The notes under the pieces: model-generated
The model's database searches: none
Seen by the model: the letters and a program-made list of their open reading frames with translations, nothing else
What the model was told of the DNA's origin: nothing
Shown: positions 9,258-16,965 of the stretch, piece after piece
Layout of the letters: the number at the start of each line of letters is the position of its first letter
Position numbering within the stretch: the stretch's first letter is position 1
Made by a program: the position numbers and the translations under genes
NCBI RefSeq assembly: GCF_000177675.1
Contig: NZ_ADGX01000079.1
Location: 1 to 39,820, forward strand
From: Parafrankia sp. EUN1f
GTDB taxonomy: Bacteria > Actinomycetota > Actinomycetes > Frankiales > Frankiaceae
DNA length: 39,820 bases
Direction of reading: 5' to 3'

Positions 9258-10064
9258 CCTGGCCGCACGGTGATTCAGGCCGCAAGACCGATGCCCTCGA
9301 CGCCGTCCGCGCGGCACGTGAGGCCCTTGTCTCCGAGCATCTGATCCACCCACGCCGCCGCAGTGAACGTGAGGCCCTCCGGGTTCTGCTCGCCACCCGT
9401 GGCGGCGCTGTTCTCGCCTGGACTGCGGCGGTCAACCAGCTCAAAGCGCTCATCGTGTCCGCTCCCGAGGCTCTCCGCGCCGAGTTGCGTGGTCGGACGA
9501 GCAAGCAGCAGATCGCTTCCTGCCTGGCGCGGACCACGCGCCGCGGCGACGACATCGAACTACGCGCGACCGTGCGGGCGCTGCGGTGCGCCGCCGAGCG
9601 GATACAGACGTTGACGACGGAAGCCAGGGAACTCGAAAAGGAGATCGACCTGCTGGTCCAGGCGATGGCGCCCGAGCTGTTGGCGCTCGTTGGCGTCGGG
9701 CCGATCAGCACCGCGCAGGTCCTGGTCGGCTGGTCGCACCGCGGGCGGTTCCGTTCCGACGCGGCGTTCGCCGCCTTCGCCGGCGCCGCACCGATCCCCG
9801 CTTCCTCCCGCTTGACCACCCGCCACCGACTCAACCGAGCGGGGGACCGCCAGCTCAGCCGGGCCCTGCACACGGTCGTTCCCGTCCAGGCCAGAGCCGA
9901 CCCGGCGACTCGTGCCTATATCGCGAAACGGTCCGCCGAGGGTGAAGTCCTCCCGCGACGCGCAGCGCTGCCTCAAGCGCGCCGTCGCCCGCCAGGTGTT
10001 CAAGCTCCTCGAACGCCAGGAACGATCAGCCGCGCCCGCCAACCGGGAACCCAAGGCGGCCTGA
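9258..10064 (+). pseudogene. IS110-family transposase relic, 5' end missing, frameshifted
   Basis: An open frame without a start codon picks up directly after the PH-SHOCT gene at GRKTDALDAVRAAREAL, which corresponds to the middle of the IS110 DEDD domain. It continues through QLKALIVSAPEALRAELRG and the C-terminal Transposase_20 part (LALVGVGPISTAQVLVGWSH, then AAFAAFAGAAPIPASS). Near 9940 the frame shifts: the expected end (SSRDAQRCLKRAVARQVFKL...) continues in another frame to the stop at 10062-10064. Roughly the first 100 residues are lost. It is a dead copy, different in sequence from the IS110 at 6.1-7.3 kb. Confidence 0.82.
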
Positions 10065-10525
10065 CATGACATAGCAGCTTCGCGTGCCCGCTGCACCTGG
10101 TGAACGGCCAATGGCCTATGGGACCGTGTCAAGATCGGCTCCGGTGCACATCCGATGGTGACCGTGCGTCAACGTCGCAGGTGGGTGCCGCCGGCCGGCC
10201 AATCGGTCAAACCGGGCAGCTTGGCATCGGCCCGAAGTCCGGCGACCCACGGGGCGGATGCCCAAATCATCCGACGTCAGGCGAGGTGGACGTCAGGCGT
10301 CTACTCACGTTGCGTCACAACCGAATATGAGCCAGAGCCGTAGCTTTTACAGGCCCGCGTCGGGGGCAGTTTCTCTAAAAATCTTGTGAGGGGAGTTATC
10401 AGGACGGTGTCTGGATGCCTCGTAGCGGGGTGTACGACTCGGGTCCCTCCAGGAGAGCCAGGAGGGGCAGCCCCATCTCGAAAGGTGTCCGAGGAACGGG
10501 ATACACCTCAAGATTTCGCTCGGCG
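10065..10525. other. Intergenic, no gene seen; leader-distal side of the first CRISPR array
   Basis: No frame in this 460-base stretch has a recognisable protein. It lies on the old (leader-distal) side of the array, so degenerate CRISPR sequence could be expected, but I see no further repeat upstream of 10526. Confidence 0.4.
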
Positions 10526-11284
10526 TCAACAGCCCCGCGTGCGCGGGGACGACTCCGCAGCTCGTTCCCGAACGGGTCCAACGCGGGGAAGACGCCCGCG
10601 TGCGCGGGGACGACGTGCAGGCACGGAAGACCGCGACCGTGCGGGAGGGAAGACCCCCGCGTGCGCGGGGACGACGCGTTCGGACTACCTCGGCGAGCGG
10701 GGCCTGCCGGAAGACCCCCGCGTGCGCGGGACGACCCGGCGTGGGAGCGAGCCAATGATCCAACTCGCGGAAGACCCCCGCGTGCGCGGGGACGACCAGC
10801 GCACGCCGCCAGGGGTGAACTGGACGAAGGGAAGACCCCCGCGTGCGCGGGGACGACCGGCCCGAGGACACGACCGGCCACACCCGGGTCGGAAGACCCC
10901 CGCGTGCGCGGGGACGACAACGAAGACGAGGGCGCCGGATTCGGCGATGACGGAAGACCCCCGCGTGCGCGGGGACCACGGCACGGCCGAGGAGGCGGCG
11001 CGGGCCGTGGCGGGAAGACCCCCGCGTGCGCGGGGACGACCTCATCCGCAGACGGCATGTTCCCACACCACGGGGAAGACCCCCGCGTGCGCGGGGACGA
11101 CCTCGCGGGCGTGTCGGGCGCCCGCCCGGGAACGGGAAGACCCCCGCGTGCGCGGGGACGACACCATGTGCTGGCGGGGTATGCCGGGCGGCAGGGGAAG
11201 ACCCCCGCGTGCGCGGGGACGACCCTCACCCGGGCCCGGCTCGCGCCGCGGCGGGCGGAAGACCCCCGCGTGCGCGGGGACGAC
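10526..11284 (-). CRISPR. CRISPR array 1, type I-E-like, 13 repeats, 12 spacers
   Basis: Thirteen repeats at a 61-base period: starts at 10526, 10587, 10648, 10709, 10769, 10830, 10891, 10952, 11013, 11074, 11135, 11196 and 11257. On the plus strand the 28-base core starts GGAAGACCCCCG and ends GCGCGGGGACGAC, with an inner palindrome CCCCGCG..CGCGGGG. Spacers are 33 bases (32 if the preceding G/C is counted in a 29-base repeat). The first repeat (10526) is strongly degenerate in its first half, 10709 has lost one G, and 10952 ends GACCAC. Decay at the left and resemblance to the E. coli I-E repeat in reverse complement show that crRNA is read on the minus strand with the leader at the right. 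The repeat differs from that of arrays 2 and 3. Confidence 0.97.
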
Positions 11285-11305
11285 ACTTGCTGAGCTGGGA
11301 TTTTA
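11285..11305 (-). promoter_or_regulatory. Leader-end box of CRISPR array 1
   Basis: Read on the minus strand, the 21 bases directly before the first repeat start TAAAATCCCAGC and end TCAGCAAGT. The same box (TAAAA-N2-CC-N-GSTCAG-N-AAGT) precedes arrays 2 and 3. Its first three bases are the stop codon of the cas2e fragment, the same arrangement as at array 2. It is probably the leader part read during spacer integration. Confidence 0.7.
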
Positions 11306-11468
11306 GCCGCGAGGGCTGGCAAATAGCATCAGTCCGTCGTAGTCGATGGGGTGGTAGCGGTCGCGGCCTGCGGTGCGGGCGGCCCAGCCTTGTTCGTTGC
11401 TGGCGGGTTCGATCATGACTGCTTGGCCGTCTCCGATGCGTTGGGTGGGCAGGGTCCAGAGGCGGTCG
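11303..11468 (-). pseudogene. cas2: cas2e, 3' part only, truncated at IS256 end
   Basis: The minus-strand frame ending at 11303 reads DRLWTLPTQRIGDGQAVMIE, then EQGWAARTAG and IDYDGLMLFA. It aligns with the C-terminal 55 residues of the complete Cas2e at 28.4-28.7 kb (DELWNAV...DGAAVCIHPADTEQGFNIRTAG...VDYDGLQLIAL). The N-terminal 40 or so residues are absent, and homology stops where the IS256 inverted repeat begins at 11469. The frame runs on into the element, giving a meaningless N-terminus. The fragment sits just upstream of array 1 in the same orientation as cas2-array 2, so it marks a former second type I-E locus. Confidence 0.82.
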
Positions 11469-12874
11469 GGGGCTGTTTCAAGATCGGTGTTTCCGGCCCG
11501 ACACGCCGGGCGCAGGTCCGGCGTGATGGGCACTGTGAGTGATGACATCGGGTGATATGACCCCTCGCAAGCAAGATCGTGAGTCGGGGCGGCAGCTGTC
11601 GCCGGAGCAGGCCGCCGCGGCGGCGATGGTCGCGGACGCGAAGGCCCGTGGCCTGGCGCTGACGGGTCCGGACGGCTTGTTGAAGCTGTTCACGAAGTCC
11701 GTGTTGGAAGCCGCGCTTACCGAGGAGATGACCGAGCACCTCGGGCACGAGAAGAACCGCGCCCCCGCAGACCGCGAATCGATGAACATCCGCAACGGCA
11801 GCCGAACGAAGACGGTTGTTTCCGAGGCGGCCGGCGAGGTTGAGATCTCGGTTCCGCGGGACCGGGAGTCGACGTTCGAGCCGCAGATCGTGAAGAAAAG
11901 GCAGCGGCGGCTCACCGGTGTGGACGAGATCGTGTTGTCGCTGTACGCGAAAGGCCTGACGACCGGTGAGATCTCGGCACATTTCGAGGAGATCTACGGG
12001 GCTTCGGTGTCGAAGGAGACCGTTTCCCGGATCACGGACCGGGTCCTCGCGGAGATGGCCGAGTGGGCGTCCAGGCCGCTCGATCGCGTGTACGTAGCGA
12101 TTTTCATCGACGCTGTCCTCGTGAAGATCCGGGACGGGCAGGTCGCCAACCGGCCTGTCTACACGGCCATCGGGGTCACGGTGGACGGCTCCAAGGGCGT
12201 CCTGGGCCTGTGGGCGGGCACCGGTGGCGAAGGCGCGAAATTTTGGATGTCGGTGCTGACCGACCTGCGTAACCGTGGGGTCGCCGACGTGTTCTTCCTC
12301 GTCTGCGACGGATTGAAAGGGCTACCTGAGGTCGTCGAGAACGTGTGGCCGGCGACCACCGTGCAGACATGCATCATTCACCTCATCCGCAACACGTTCC
12401 GGTTGACGTCCCGCACCGATCACGACGCGGTGAAACGTGACCTGAAGAAGATCTACACGGCGCCGAACCCGGCCGCGGCCGAAGCCGCGATAGACGATTT
12501 CGAGGAAATCTGGGGCAAGAAGTACCGGGCCGTTATCCGGCTGTGGCGCAACGCCTGGGAGGAGTTCATCCCGTTCCTCGACTACGACGTGGAGATACGG
12601 CGAGTGCTGCGTTCCACGAACGCGATCGAGTCGCTGAACGCCCGCTACCGCCGCGCTGTACGGGCCCGCGGTCATTTCCCCAGCGACCAGGCCGCGTTGA
12701 AGTGCCTGTACCTTGTGACCCGCAGCCTGGACCCCACCGGGGCCGGTCGCGCCCGGTGGATGGTCCGCTGGAAGCCCGTGATCGACGCCTTCTCGATCAC
12801 GTTCCGTGATCGCTGGCCGTCCGCCGAGTCCTACTGATCAAATCCGCCGGAAACACCATTGGCGAGACAGTCCC
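11469..12874. mobile_element. IS256-family insertion sequence
   Basis: The element is bounded by imperfect inverted repeats of about 29 bases. The left one is 11469-11497 (GGGGCTGTTTC...GGTGTTTCCGGC) and the right one 12846-12874, whose complement reads GGGACTGTCTC...GGTGTTTCCGGC; I count 22 of 29 matches. It holds one intact transposase gene. The flanking bases (GGCGGTCG on the left, TCAATCGA on the right) show no target duplication, so the insertion was followed by a deletion or rearrangement. That agrees with the missing 5' half of cas2e. Confidence 0.8.
11557..12837 (+). CDS. IS256-family (Mutator-like) transposase
   Basis: A 426-residue DDE transposase, the normal size for the family. 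It has the zinc-free N-terminal region (LLKLFTKSVLEAALTEEMTE, HLGHEK), the IRNGSRTKTV segment, then the RNase H-fold core. The catalytic residues are D185 (FIDAVLVK), D251 (VCDGLKGLPE) and E358 (STNAIESLNARYRR), with the C-x2-H motif CIIH typical of the MULE/IS256 superfamily. The ATG at 11557 is preferred; the frame also stays open from 11539. No frameshift or internal stop is seen, so this is the only transposase in the window that looks fully functional. Confidence 0.93.
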   Translation: MTPRKQDRESGRQLSPEQAAAAAMVADAKARGLALTGPDGLLKLFTKSVLEAALTEEMTEHLGHEKNRAPADRESMNIRNGSRTKTVVSEAAGEVEISVPRDRESTFEPQIVKKRQRRLTGVDEIVLSLYAKGLTTGEISAHFEEIYGASVSKETVSRITDRVLAEMAEWASRPLDRVYVAIFIDAVLVKIRDGQVANRPVYTAIGVTVDGSKGVLGLWAGTGGEGAKFWMSVLTDLRNRGVADVFFLVCDGLKGLPEVVENVWPATTVQTCIIHLIRNTFRLTSRTDHDAVKRDLKKIYTAPNPAAAEAAIDDFEEIWGKKYRAVIRLWRNAWEEFIPFLDYDVEIRRVLRSTNAIESLNARYRRAVRARGHFPSDQAALKCLYLVTRSLDPTGAGRARWMVRWKPVIDAFSITFRDRWPSAESY

Positions 12875-13260
12875 TCAATCGATCATGACCGATCGGCGGT
12901 CGCGGGACTGCGGACTCCGCCGAGGCAACAGAGCCGTACCGGCCGGTCGGGTCGGGACGGATCAAGGCCGTGGGCCTTTCGGTGGGTGACACACGGCGAT
13001 GGGGTGCGTGGTGAACCGTTCGGGGTGTGGTGGGGTGTGCGCGGGGCGGGCTGCGCATCCCCGCCCTCGCCGGGGTCCTGGTTTGGCGGCGATGCCCAGG
13101 GCCCCGGTGTTACAGCTCCGGCAGGGCGAGGACGGCGCCGGCGAGCTGGGCGCCGAGCAGGGCGGTGTGGGTGGGCTGGTCGCAGGCGCGCCAGGTGCGG
13201 AGCGCGACCGCATCCACGGGATCACCTCACTCATATATAAGACGAGCAACGATCCGGAGC
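12875..13260. other. Intergenic next to IS256; short uncertain minus-strand frame
   Basis: No complete gene. A minus-strand frame at about 13215-13107 reads LRTWRACDQPTHTALLGAQL and ends ALPEL before a TAA, so it could be the tail of a lost protein, but I do not recognise the family. A TATATATAAG stretch lies near 13230. No trace of the 5' half of cas2e is present here, although a simple IS insertion would put it on this side. Confidence 0.35.
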
Positions 13261-13263
13261 CTG

Positions 13264-13935
13264 CTACGTCTCCAGCGAGGACAGGCCCGACCCGGACGAC
13301 ACACCCGCCAGGCCGACGCTGGCGCACAGCCCGGCGCCCGGCGTCGGCGGCGAAGGCCTCGACCAGCTCGATGTCGGGCGCAGGAAGACGCGGCGGGCGT
13401 CGACCATGCCTACGTCCGCGGCGGCGGTCCGCCGGCCGATCCGCGCGACGAGACCGAGTGCGTCGCTCGGATCCGGGGCGGTGAGCACGCTGGTCGTGCG
13501 CCGGTTGGTACCGGACGAGGCGTAGCGGTACGGCCAGCGCCGCGGCGAGGGGCAGGTCGGGGGCCACAGCGGCGGCGGTCACGACCAAGGTGCCGTCGTC
13601 GTCGGGAACGGCGATTGGTCGAGGGCGCTGATGGCCGTGGTAAGGCGTGCGCTGATGAGGTCGCCGGCTACGCGGGTCAGGGACTGCAGATGCACGCGTG
13701 GTGAGGAGGAGATGCTCGCGCCGGTCTTCACCGACATCACCGACCTGCGTCGGGCCGAGCGAGAAGCACGCCGGCCGTGCCAGCAGGCGGAGCGGGGCAG
13801 GGCCTGGCTGGCGGCCAGCGCCGAGATCACACCAGACCATCGAGGAGATCCGCCGCACGATCCTGCGCGTATAACCTACGTGAAGCGGGCAGCACCTGGT
13901 CCACCGGCCCAGGTAACGCCCTACCTTGAACACCG
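13264..13935. pseudogene. Scrambled partial copies of a PAS-GAF sensor gene
   Basis: Pieces matching the sensor at 19.5-21.1 kb are found on both strands. On the minus strand (about 13490-13430) the frame reads LTAPDPSDALGLVARIGRRT, matching its LAAPDPRDALDLVARIGRRT; minus-strand pieces up to 13700 match its VTAAAVAPDLP and DLI-ARLT-AISALDQ segments. On the plus strand (13706-13830) it reads EEMLAPVFTDITDLRRAERE and RAWLAASAEIT, and then jumps to QTIEEIRRTILRV, the extreme C-terminus, at 13835-13870. The order is broken by deletions and at least one inversion, so this is a relic made by rearrangement and not a working gene. Confidence 0.72.
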
Positions 13936-13972
13936 CGGCGACGCGGACCGGTGATCTGCCAACCTGGCCCGG

Positions 13973-14173
13973 TTACAAGATGACTGGCCTTGCCTGGCCC
14001 AGGTCATCTTGACGGGTAGGGCAGGGCGAGTCGGCCCCGGTTTGCCCTGGTCTGGACACTGCATCCGCGACGTTGCGGGTGATGGCCTCGGCCAGCAGGA
14101 GCGCCTGGCCAGCAGATAGGTTCACGACGATCTCGGCGTCCTGCGTTGCGAACCAGATCGACACGTCTGCCAT
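13973..14173 (-). CDS. Small hypothetical protein (66 aa)
   Basis: A short frame starting MADVSIWFATQDAEIVVNLS and continuing AGQALLLAEAITRNVADAV. ATG at 14173 is chosen over the longer frame from 14434 because GGGAAGGAA lies just upstream at good spacing and the upstream translation looks non-coding. No membrane helix or cysteine motif is seen. The first half looks like a small alpha-beta fold with an amphipathic helix; the tail (PCPTRQDDLGQARPVIL) looks disordered. About 100 bases upstream is a conserved element also found before the sigma-linked membrane protein gene, so it may belong to the same regulon. No known family is recognised. Confidence 0.5.
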   Translation of the reverse strand: MADVSIWFATQDAEIVVNLSAGQALLLAEAITRNVADAVSRPGQTGADSPCPTRQDDLGQARPVIL

Positions 14174-14271
14174 GGCGATTCCTTCCCTGCGCGGGTCTGG
14201 CGTGCCTCGCTGCTGGAGTGGGGGAGCCGTCGGGCAGTGATCGGGACCGCAGGTAGCCAGCCCCATCCTTG

Positions 14272-14305
14272 CAGCGTCGAAACGTTCGCCGGTGTTACAC
14301 CCGAC
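14272..14305 (-). promoter_or_regulatory. Conserved element, candidate ECF-sigma promoter (copy 1)
   Basis: Read on the minus strand this begins GGGTGTAACACCGGCG and ends TCGACGCTG. The same 34-base pattern occurs at 15480-15513, with differences mainly in the six bases between the two halves. TGTAAC could be the -35 and CGAC the -10 of an ECF-type promoter, though the gap of about 14 bases is shorter than usual. It faces the small gene ending at 13973. Confidence 0.5.
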
Positions 14306-14544
14306 AACCGGTGGCCCTGTAAGCAGCGGCGACAACCGGCGGCTGGTCGAGCTCCTCGGCGTGGATCCCAAGGCCACGCAGCACGGGGCGAAGGGGGCCC
14401 GTGCTGCCCGCACCGTGGGTGGAGCCGAGGTCACGGGTGATGATCGACAGAAATGCGAGGAACTCTCAGTGGGCCGAGCGACGCTTGGTAGATTACGTCA
14501 GTACGGCTGTGGTGATCTACCAGACCTCCTGCGGCGCCTCCCGG

Positions 14545-15468
14545 TCAGCGATGAACCGAGGGCGCCGCGCTGACACCGAGGCCGGCGCCGCTCTGGCCAG
14601 CGTTCACATCCACCGCCGTGCTCGGCCCCACGTTGATGCCAAGACCCGCACCATCCGGTCCCGCGGTCGCTCCTACTCCCGCACTCGGAACCTGCGCGTC
14701 GACACCCGTCCCGCCCGGCCCCGCACTCGCGTTCGCACCGGCGCTCGGCCCCACGTTGATGCCAAGACCCGCACCATCCGGTCCCGCGGTCGCTCCTACT
14801 CCCGCACTCGGAACCTGCGCGTCGACACCCGTCCCGCCCGGCCCCGCACTCGCGTTCGCAGCGGCGCCTGGTGTCGCGGCAGCGTCAACCTCCGCCTGCA
14901 GTGCCTTCGTGCAGAAGGCGCGGACCTTGCCACCGCCGCCGGCGGCGGTGACCAGCGCGCTCATGCCCGGGGAATCGAGCGCCGTGCTGGCGTTGGTCGC
15001 CGCGGCGGCCGTGTAGGTGTGGCACAGGCCGAGCAGCGACGCCGAGACGCCCGGCGCGTGATGGATGGCCGGGACGCTCACCTCGGCGGAGGGCGTGGCC
15101 GTTGGGGACACGGTGGCGCTGCCACTGCCACCGGCGATGGGGAGTACTCCTGCGCTGGCAGCGACGGCGACGCCACCGACAGCCGTGGCCCCAGCCGCCA
15201 TGGCGGCGACCTTCACGGTCAGGAGCCTTGCGAGCAACAGCTTGATCATTGATCTTCTCCGAGGCTGGGTGACGTGGGCGAGACGCGCCTCCCGAAAAGC
15301 AGCCACGGCCGCTTCCTCACCGTCGAGCTCGCCATCGCGGGCCGGAACGGCCACGGCGGCGAGCAGGTCGGCAAGGGGATCCATACCGGCTCCGTCGTTG
15401 ACCGGGCCGCCGCGAAGCATCCGCTCTGCCTCGCCCCGGCCGATCCGACGGGGTCGGTGTGTGCTCAT
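14545..15468 (-). CDS. Membrane-anchored partner of ECF sigma factor (anti-sigma-like), with 41-aa tandem repeat
   Basis: A 307-residue protein starting MSTHRPRRIGRGEAERMLRG. An N-terminal cytoplasmic part of about 75 residues (PLADLLAAVAVPARDGELDGEEAAVAAFREARL) precedes one membrane helix at about 75-110 (KLLLARLLTVKVAAMAAGAT), and an Ala/Gly/Pro/Thr-rich outer part. Proteins with this opening are often encoded next to ECF sigma genes in actinomycetes and are taken as anti-sigma-like; no zinc HxxxCxxC motif is present. The outer part has two Cys residues (GLCHTY, AFCTKAL), then two perfect or near-perfect copies of a 41-residue unit (ASAGPGGTGVDAQVPSAGVG...). GAAGGA lies 7 bases before the ATG. 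It lies 57 bases downstream of the sigma gene with its own conserved upstream element. Confidence 0.72.
   Translation of the reverse strand: MSTHRPRRIGRGEAERMLRGGPVNDGAGMDPLADLLAAVAVPARDGELDGEEAAVAAFREARLAHVTQPRRRSMIKLLLARLLTVKVAAMAAGATAVGGVAVAASAGVLPIAGGSGSATVSPTATPSAEVSVPAIHHAPGVSASLLGLCHTYTAAAATNASTALDSPGMSALVTAAGGGGKVRAFCTKALQAEVDAAATPGAAANASAGPGGTGVDAQVPSAGVGATAGPDGAGLGINVGPSAGANASAGPGGTGVDAQVPSAGVGATAGPDGAGLGINVGPSTAVDVNAGQSGAGLGVSAAPSVHR
14621..14866. repeat. 123-bp tandem duplication inside a coding region
   Basis: Two adjacent copies of a 123-base unit (14621-14743 and 14744-14866), each starting CTCGGCCCCACGTTGATGCC, are almost identical at the DNA level. They encode a 41-residue Gly/Ala-rich unit in the extracytoplasmic tail of the sigma-linked membrane protein. 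The near identity points to recent duplication, and copy number probably varies between strains. Confidence 0.9.
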
Positions 15469-15479
15469 CTCACGTCCTT

Positions 15480-15513
15480 CAGCGTCGAAGCTCTCGCCGG
15501 TGTTACACCTGAC
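15480..15513 (-). promoter_or_regulatory. Conserved element, candidate ECF-sigma promoter (copy 2)
   Basis: Minus-strand sequence starting AGGTGTAACACCGGCG and ending TCGACGCTG, 12 bases before the ATG at 15468. It is the partner of the element at 14272-14305. It sits between the sigma factor stop (15526) and the downstream gene, as expected for autoregulation of a sigma/anti-sigma pair. If it is a promoter the leader is very short but still holds GAAGGA. Confidence 0.5.
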
Positions 15514-15525
15514 CGCATCCGGTGG

Positions 15526-16227
15526 TTATCGTCGCGGGCTGTCACCCCGACCATGTTCACCTGCCTCCGGTCGACCGGCATCGGTGATCCCCTGCTCGGC
15601 GAGCTGTTCGGCGAGCCGGCGCAACCCCCGGTGCGCCGCGATGCGGACCGCGCCGGCACGCTTACCCAGGACCCGTCCCGCGGTCTTCGCGTCCAGCCCC
15701 ATGACTACCCGCAGGAGCACCGCCTCCGCCTGGTCCATCGGCAGGCCCGCGATCAGGCGTAGGGCGGCCTCGGTGGACATCGCTTCCAACGCCCCTCCGG
15801 CGGTGTCGTCGGGCGCTGCCAACTCCGTCGTCACCATCTCGACCGGTATGTCGTTTCGCTGACGGCGAGTGCGCCGACGCAGGTGGTCGAGCGCGCGATG
15901 ACGCGCGATCGTGGCTGCCCAGCCGCGGAACCCGTCGAGGTCCCCGCGGAACGACGCCAGGTCCCGGGCGATCTGCAGCCACGCCTCGGACGCCACGTCC
16001 TCGGCGTCGTCACCGACGAGTACCCGCAGGTACCGCAGCAGACCAGGCTGGACCGTCCGGTAGATCAGCCTGAAGGCAGCCTCGTCACCACGCTGCGCTC
16101 CGACCACCACCGAGGAAAGATCCAGTTCCTCGACCGGCGGCCTGTCGGCCCCGGCGAAGGCATGCAGGTTCGGTGGTGTCGATGCCAGCGAGGCTGCCGT
16201 GCTGACCGGCGCGGATACCGACCCCAT
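15526..16227 (-). CDS. ECF-type RNA polymerase sigma factor
   Basis: A 233-residue protein with the two conserved sigma-70 regions. Region 2 is at about 35-110 (GAQRGDEAAFRLIYRTVQPG, LLRYLRVLVGDDAEDVASEA, FRGWAATIARHRALDHLRRR), including the DAEDVASEAWLQIA core-binding helix. Region 4 is at about 140-200 (LRLIAGLPMDQAEAVLLRVV, then KTAGRVLGKRAGAVRIAAHR). No C-terminal SnoaL or other extra domain follows. The frame stays open upstream to 16758, but that part is not sigma-like and contains a dispersed repeat; ATG at 16227 is chosen, though the ribosome site there is weak and the start is uncertain. A membrane partner gene follows 57 bases downstream. Confidence 0.85.
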   Translation of the reverse strand: MGSVSAPVSTAASLASTPPNLHAFAGADRPPVEELDLSSVVVGAQRGDEAAFRLIYRTVQPGLLRYLRVLVGDDAEDVASEAWLQIARDLASFRGDLDGFRGWAATIARHRALDHLRRRTRRQRNDIPVEMVTTELAAPDDTAGGALEAMSTEAALRLIAGLPMDQAEAVLLRVVMGLDAKTAGRVLGKRAGAVRIAAHRGLRRLAEQLAEQGITDAGRPEAGEHGRGDSPRR

Positions 16228-16717
16228 CGAGGCAGATGATCGACGCGGGATGCCACCAGCCGCGGCCGCGCCTCCGCCCATCTCCGCACTCTCGCTCACC
16301 GCGCAGATGATGCAACCCCGCGTGGAACAGGACGACAGCAGGGGCCTGCTGGTAGCGCGATGGAAACACGCCGGTACCACCAACTCGTCGATCGCCGTCC
16401 GCTCGTACCGCCAGGGCGGCGAGCTCATCAGCCTCCCCGGCGCGGGCGTGCGCAGGGGGTTGGGCTCGTCCGCGCCGTCGCTCTCCACGAACGTTGTGCT
16501 GGACGGTGCCCTCGTCGCGGAGGAACGGTGCCGCGCCTGTTCGGGCCTGGGTGACCTTGGTTCGGAGCCCATCGGTCGTGTCGTAGGGGGTTGGATGCGG
16601 CGGCCCGTGCAGTTCACCCTGGACACGGCGATCGTGGAGTGGGTCCCACTGTTGATCCTTCGCCAGGCGGTTTCTACGAGCGGCGCGGATTTCGACCAAC
16701 TGCCGCGGGGCTCGTAG
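16228..16717. other. No supported gene; contains a dispersed repeat copy
   Basis: A stretch of 490 bases upstream of the sigma gene. Open frames here are shadows without family features. Bases 16555-16635 match 18070-18164 (see the repeat entry). The promoter of the sigma gene should lie in the first part, but I cannot place it. Confidence 0.4.
16555..16635. repeat. Dispersed repeat, copy A (second copy at 18070-18164)
   Basis: Starts CCTTGGTTCGGAGCCCATCG and continues with CGTAGGGGGTTGG and CGGCGGCCCGTGCAGTTC to GGCGATCGT. The copy at 18070-18164 is in the same orientation and is alike except for a short insertion (TAGGTACCGACGG) after CCCATCGGT. It may be part of a non-autonomous element or of a transposon end. 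Confidence 0.75.
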
Positions 16718-16965
16718 TTCGACGCGATCCTCGCCGATGCCGGTATCGACACGGTCAAGATCCCACCCCGGACTCCGCGGGCGAATGCCTACGCGGAACG
16801 GTTCGTCCGCACGGTCCGGACCAAGGTCGCCGACCGGAGCTGATCTTCGGCGAAGAGCACCTGCACGTGGTCCTGGCCGAGTATGCACGGCACTACGATC
16901 ACCGACACACCCACAGATCGCGCGGTGGTCCTACGTCACGGACCCCCGCTCCGGCGAGTCGCTAG
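16718..16965 (+). pseudogene. Transposase/integrase-core relic (rve type), frameshifted
   Basis: The plus strand reads FDAILADAGIDTVKIPPRTP then RANAYAERFVRTVRTKVADR, the C-terminal part of a DDE integrase core (the E of NAYAERF is the usual third catalytic residue). A stop follows, and the continuation LIFGEEHLHVVLAEYARHYD is in another frame, so a small deletion or frameshift lies near 16842. The N-terminal two thirds are missing. It matches IS3/IS481-like integrase cores in pattern; I cannot name the family with certainty. Confidence 0.7.

Noticed and set aside
10386-11322. Long frames on both strands across array 1
   Set aside because: They only translate the CRISPR repeat over and over (PRVRGDD, PRARGG patterns).
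13107-13225. Short minus-strand frame ending in ALPEL
   Set aside because: Looks like a protein tail, but no family is recognised and no full gene is present, so no CDS is called.
16228-16758. 177-residue N-terminal extension of the sigma factor
   Set aside because: The sequence is not sigma-like, includes a dispersed repeat, and the usual sigma length is reached from 16227.
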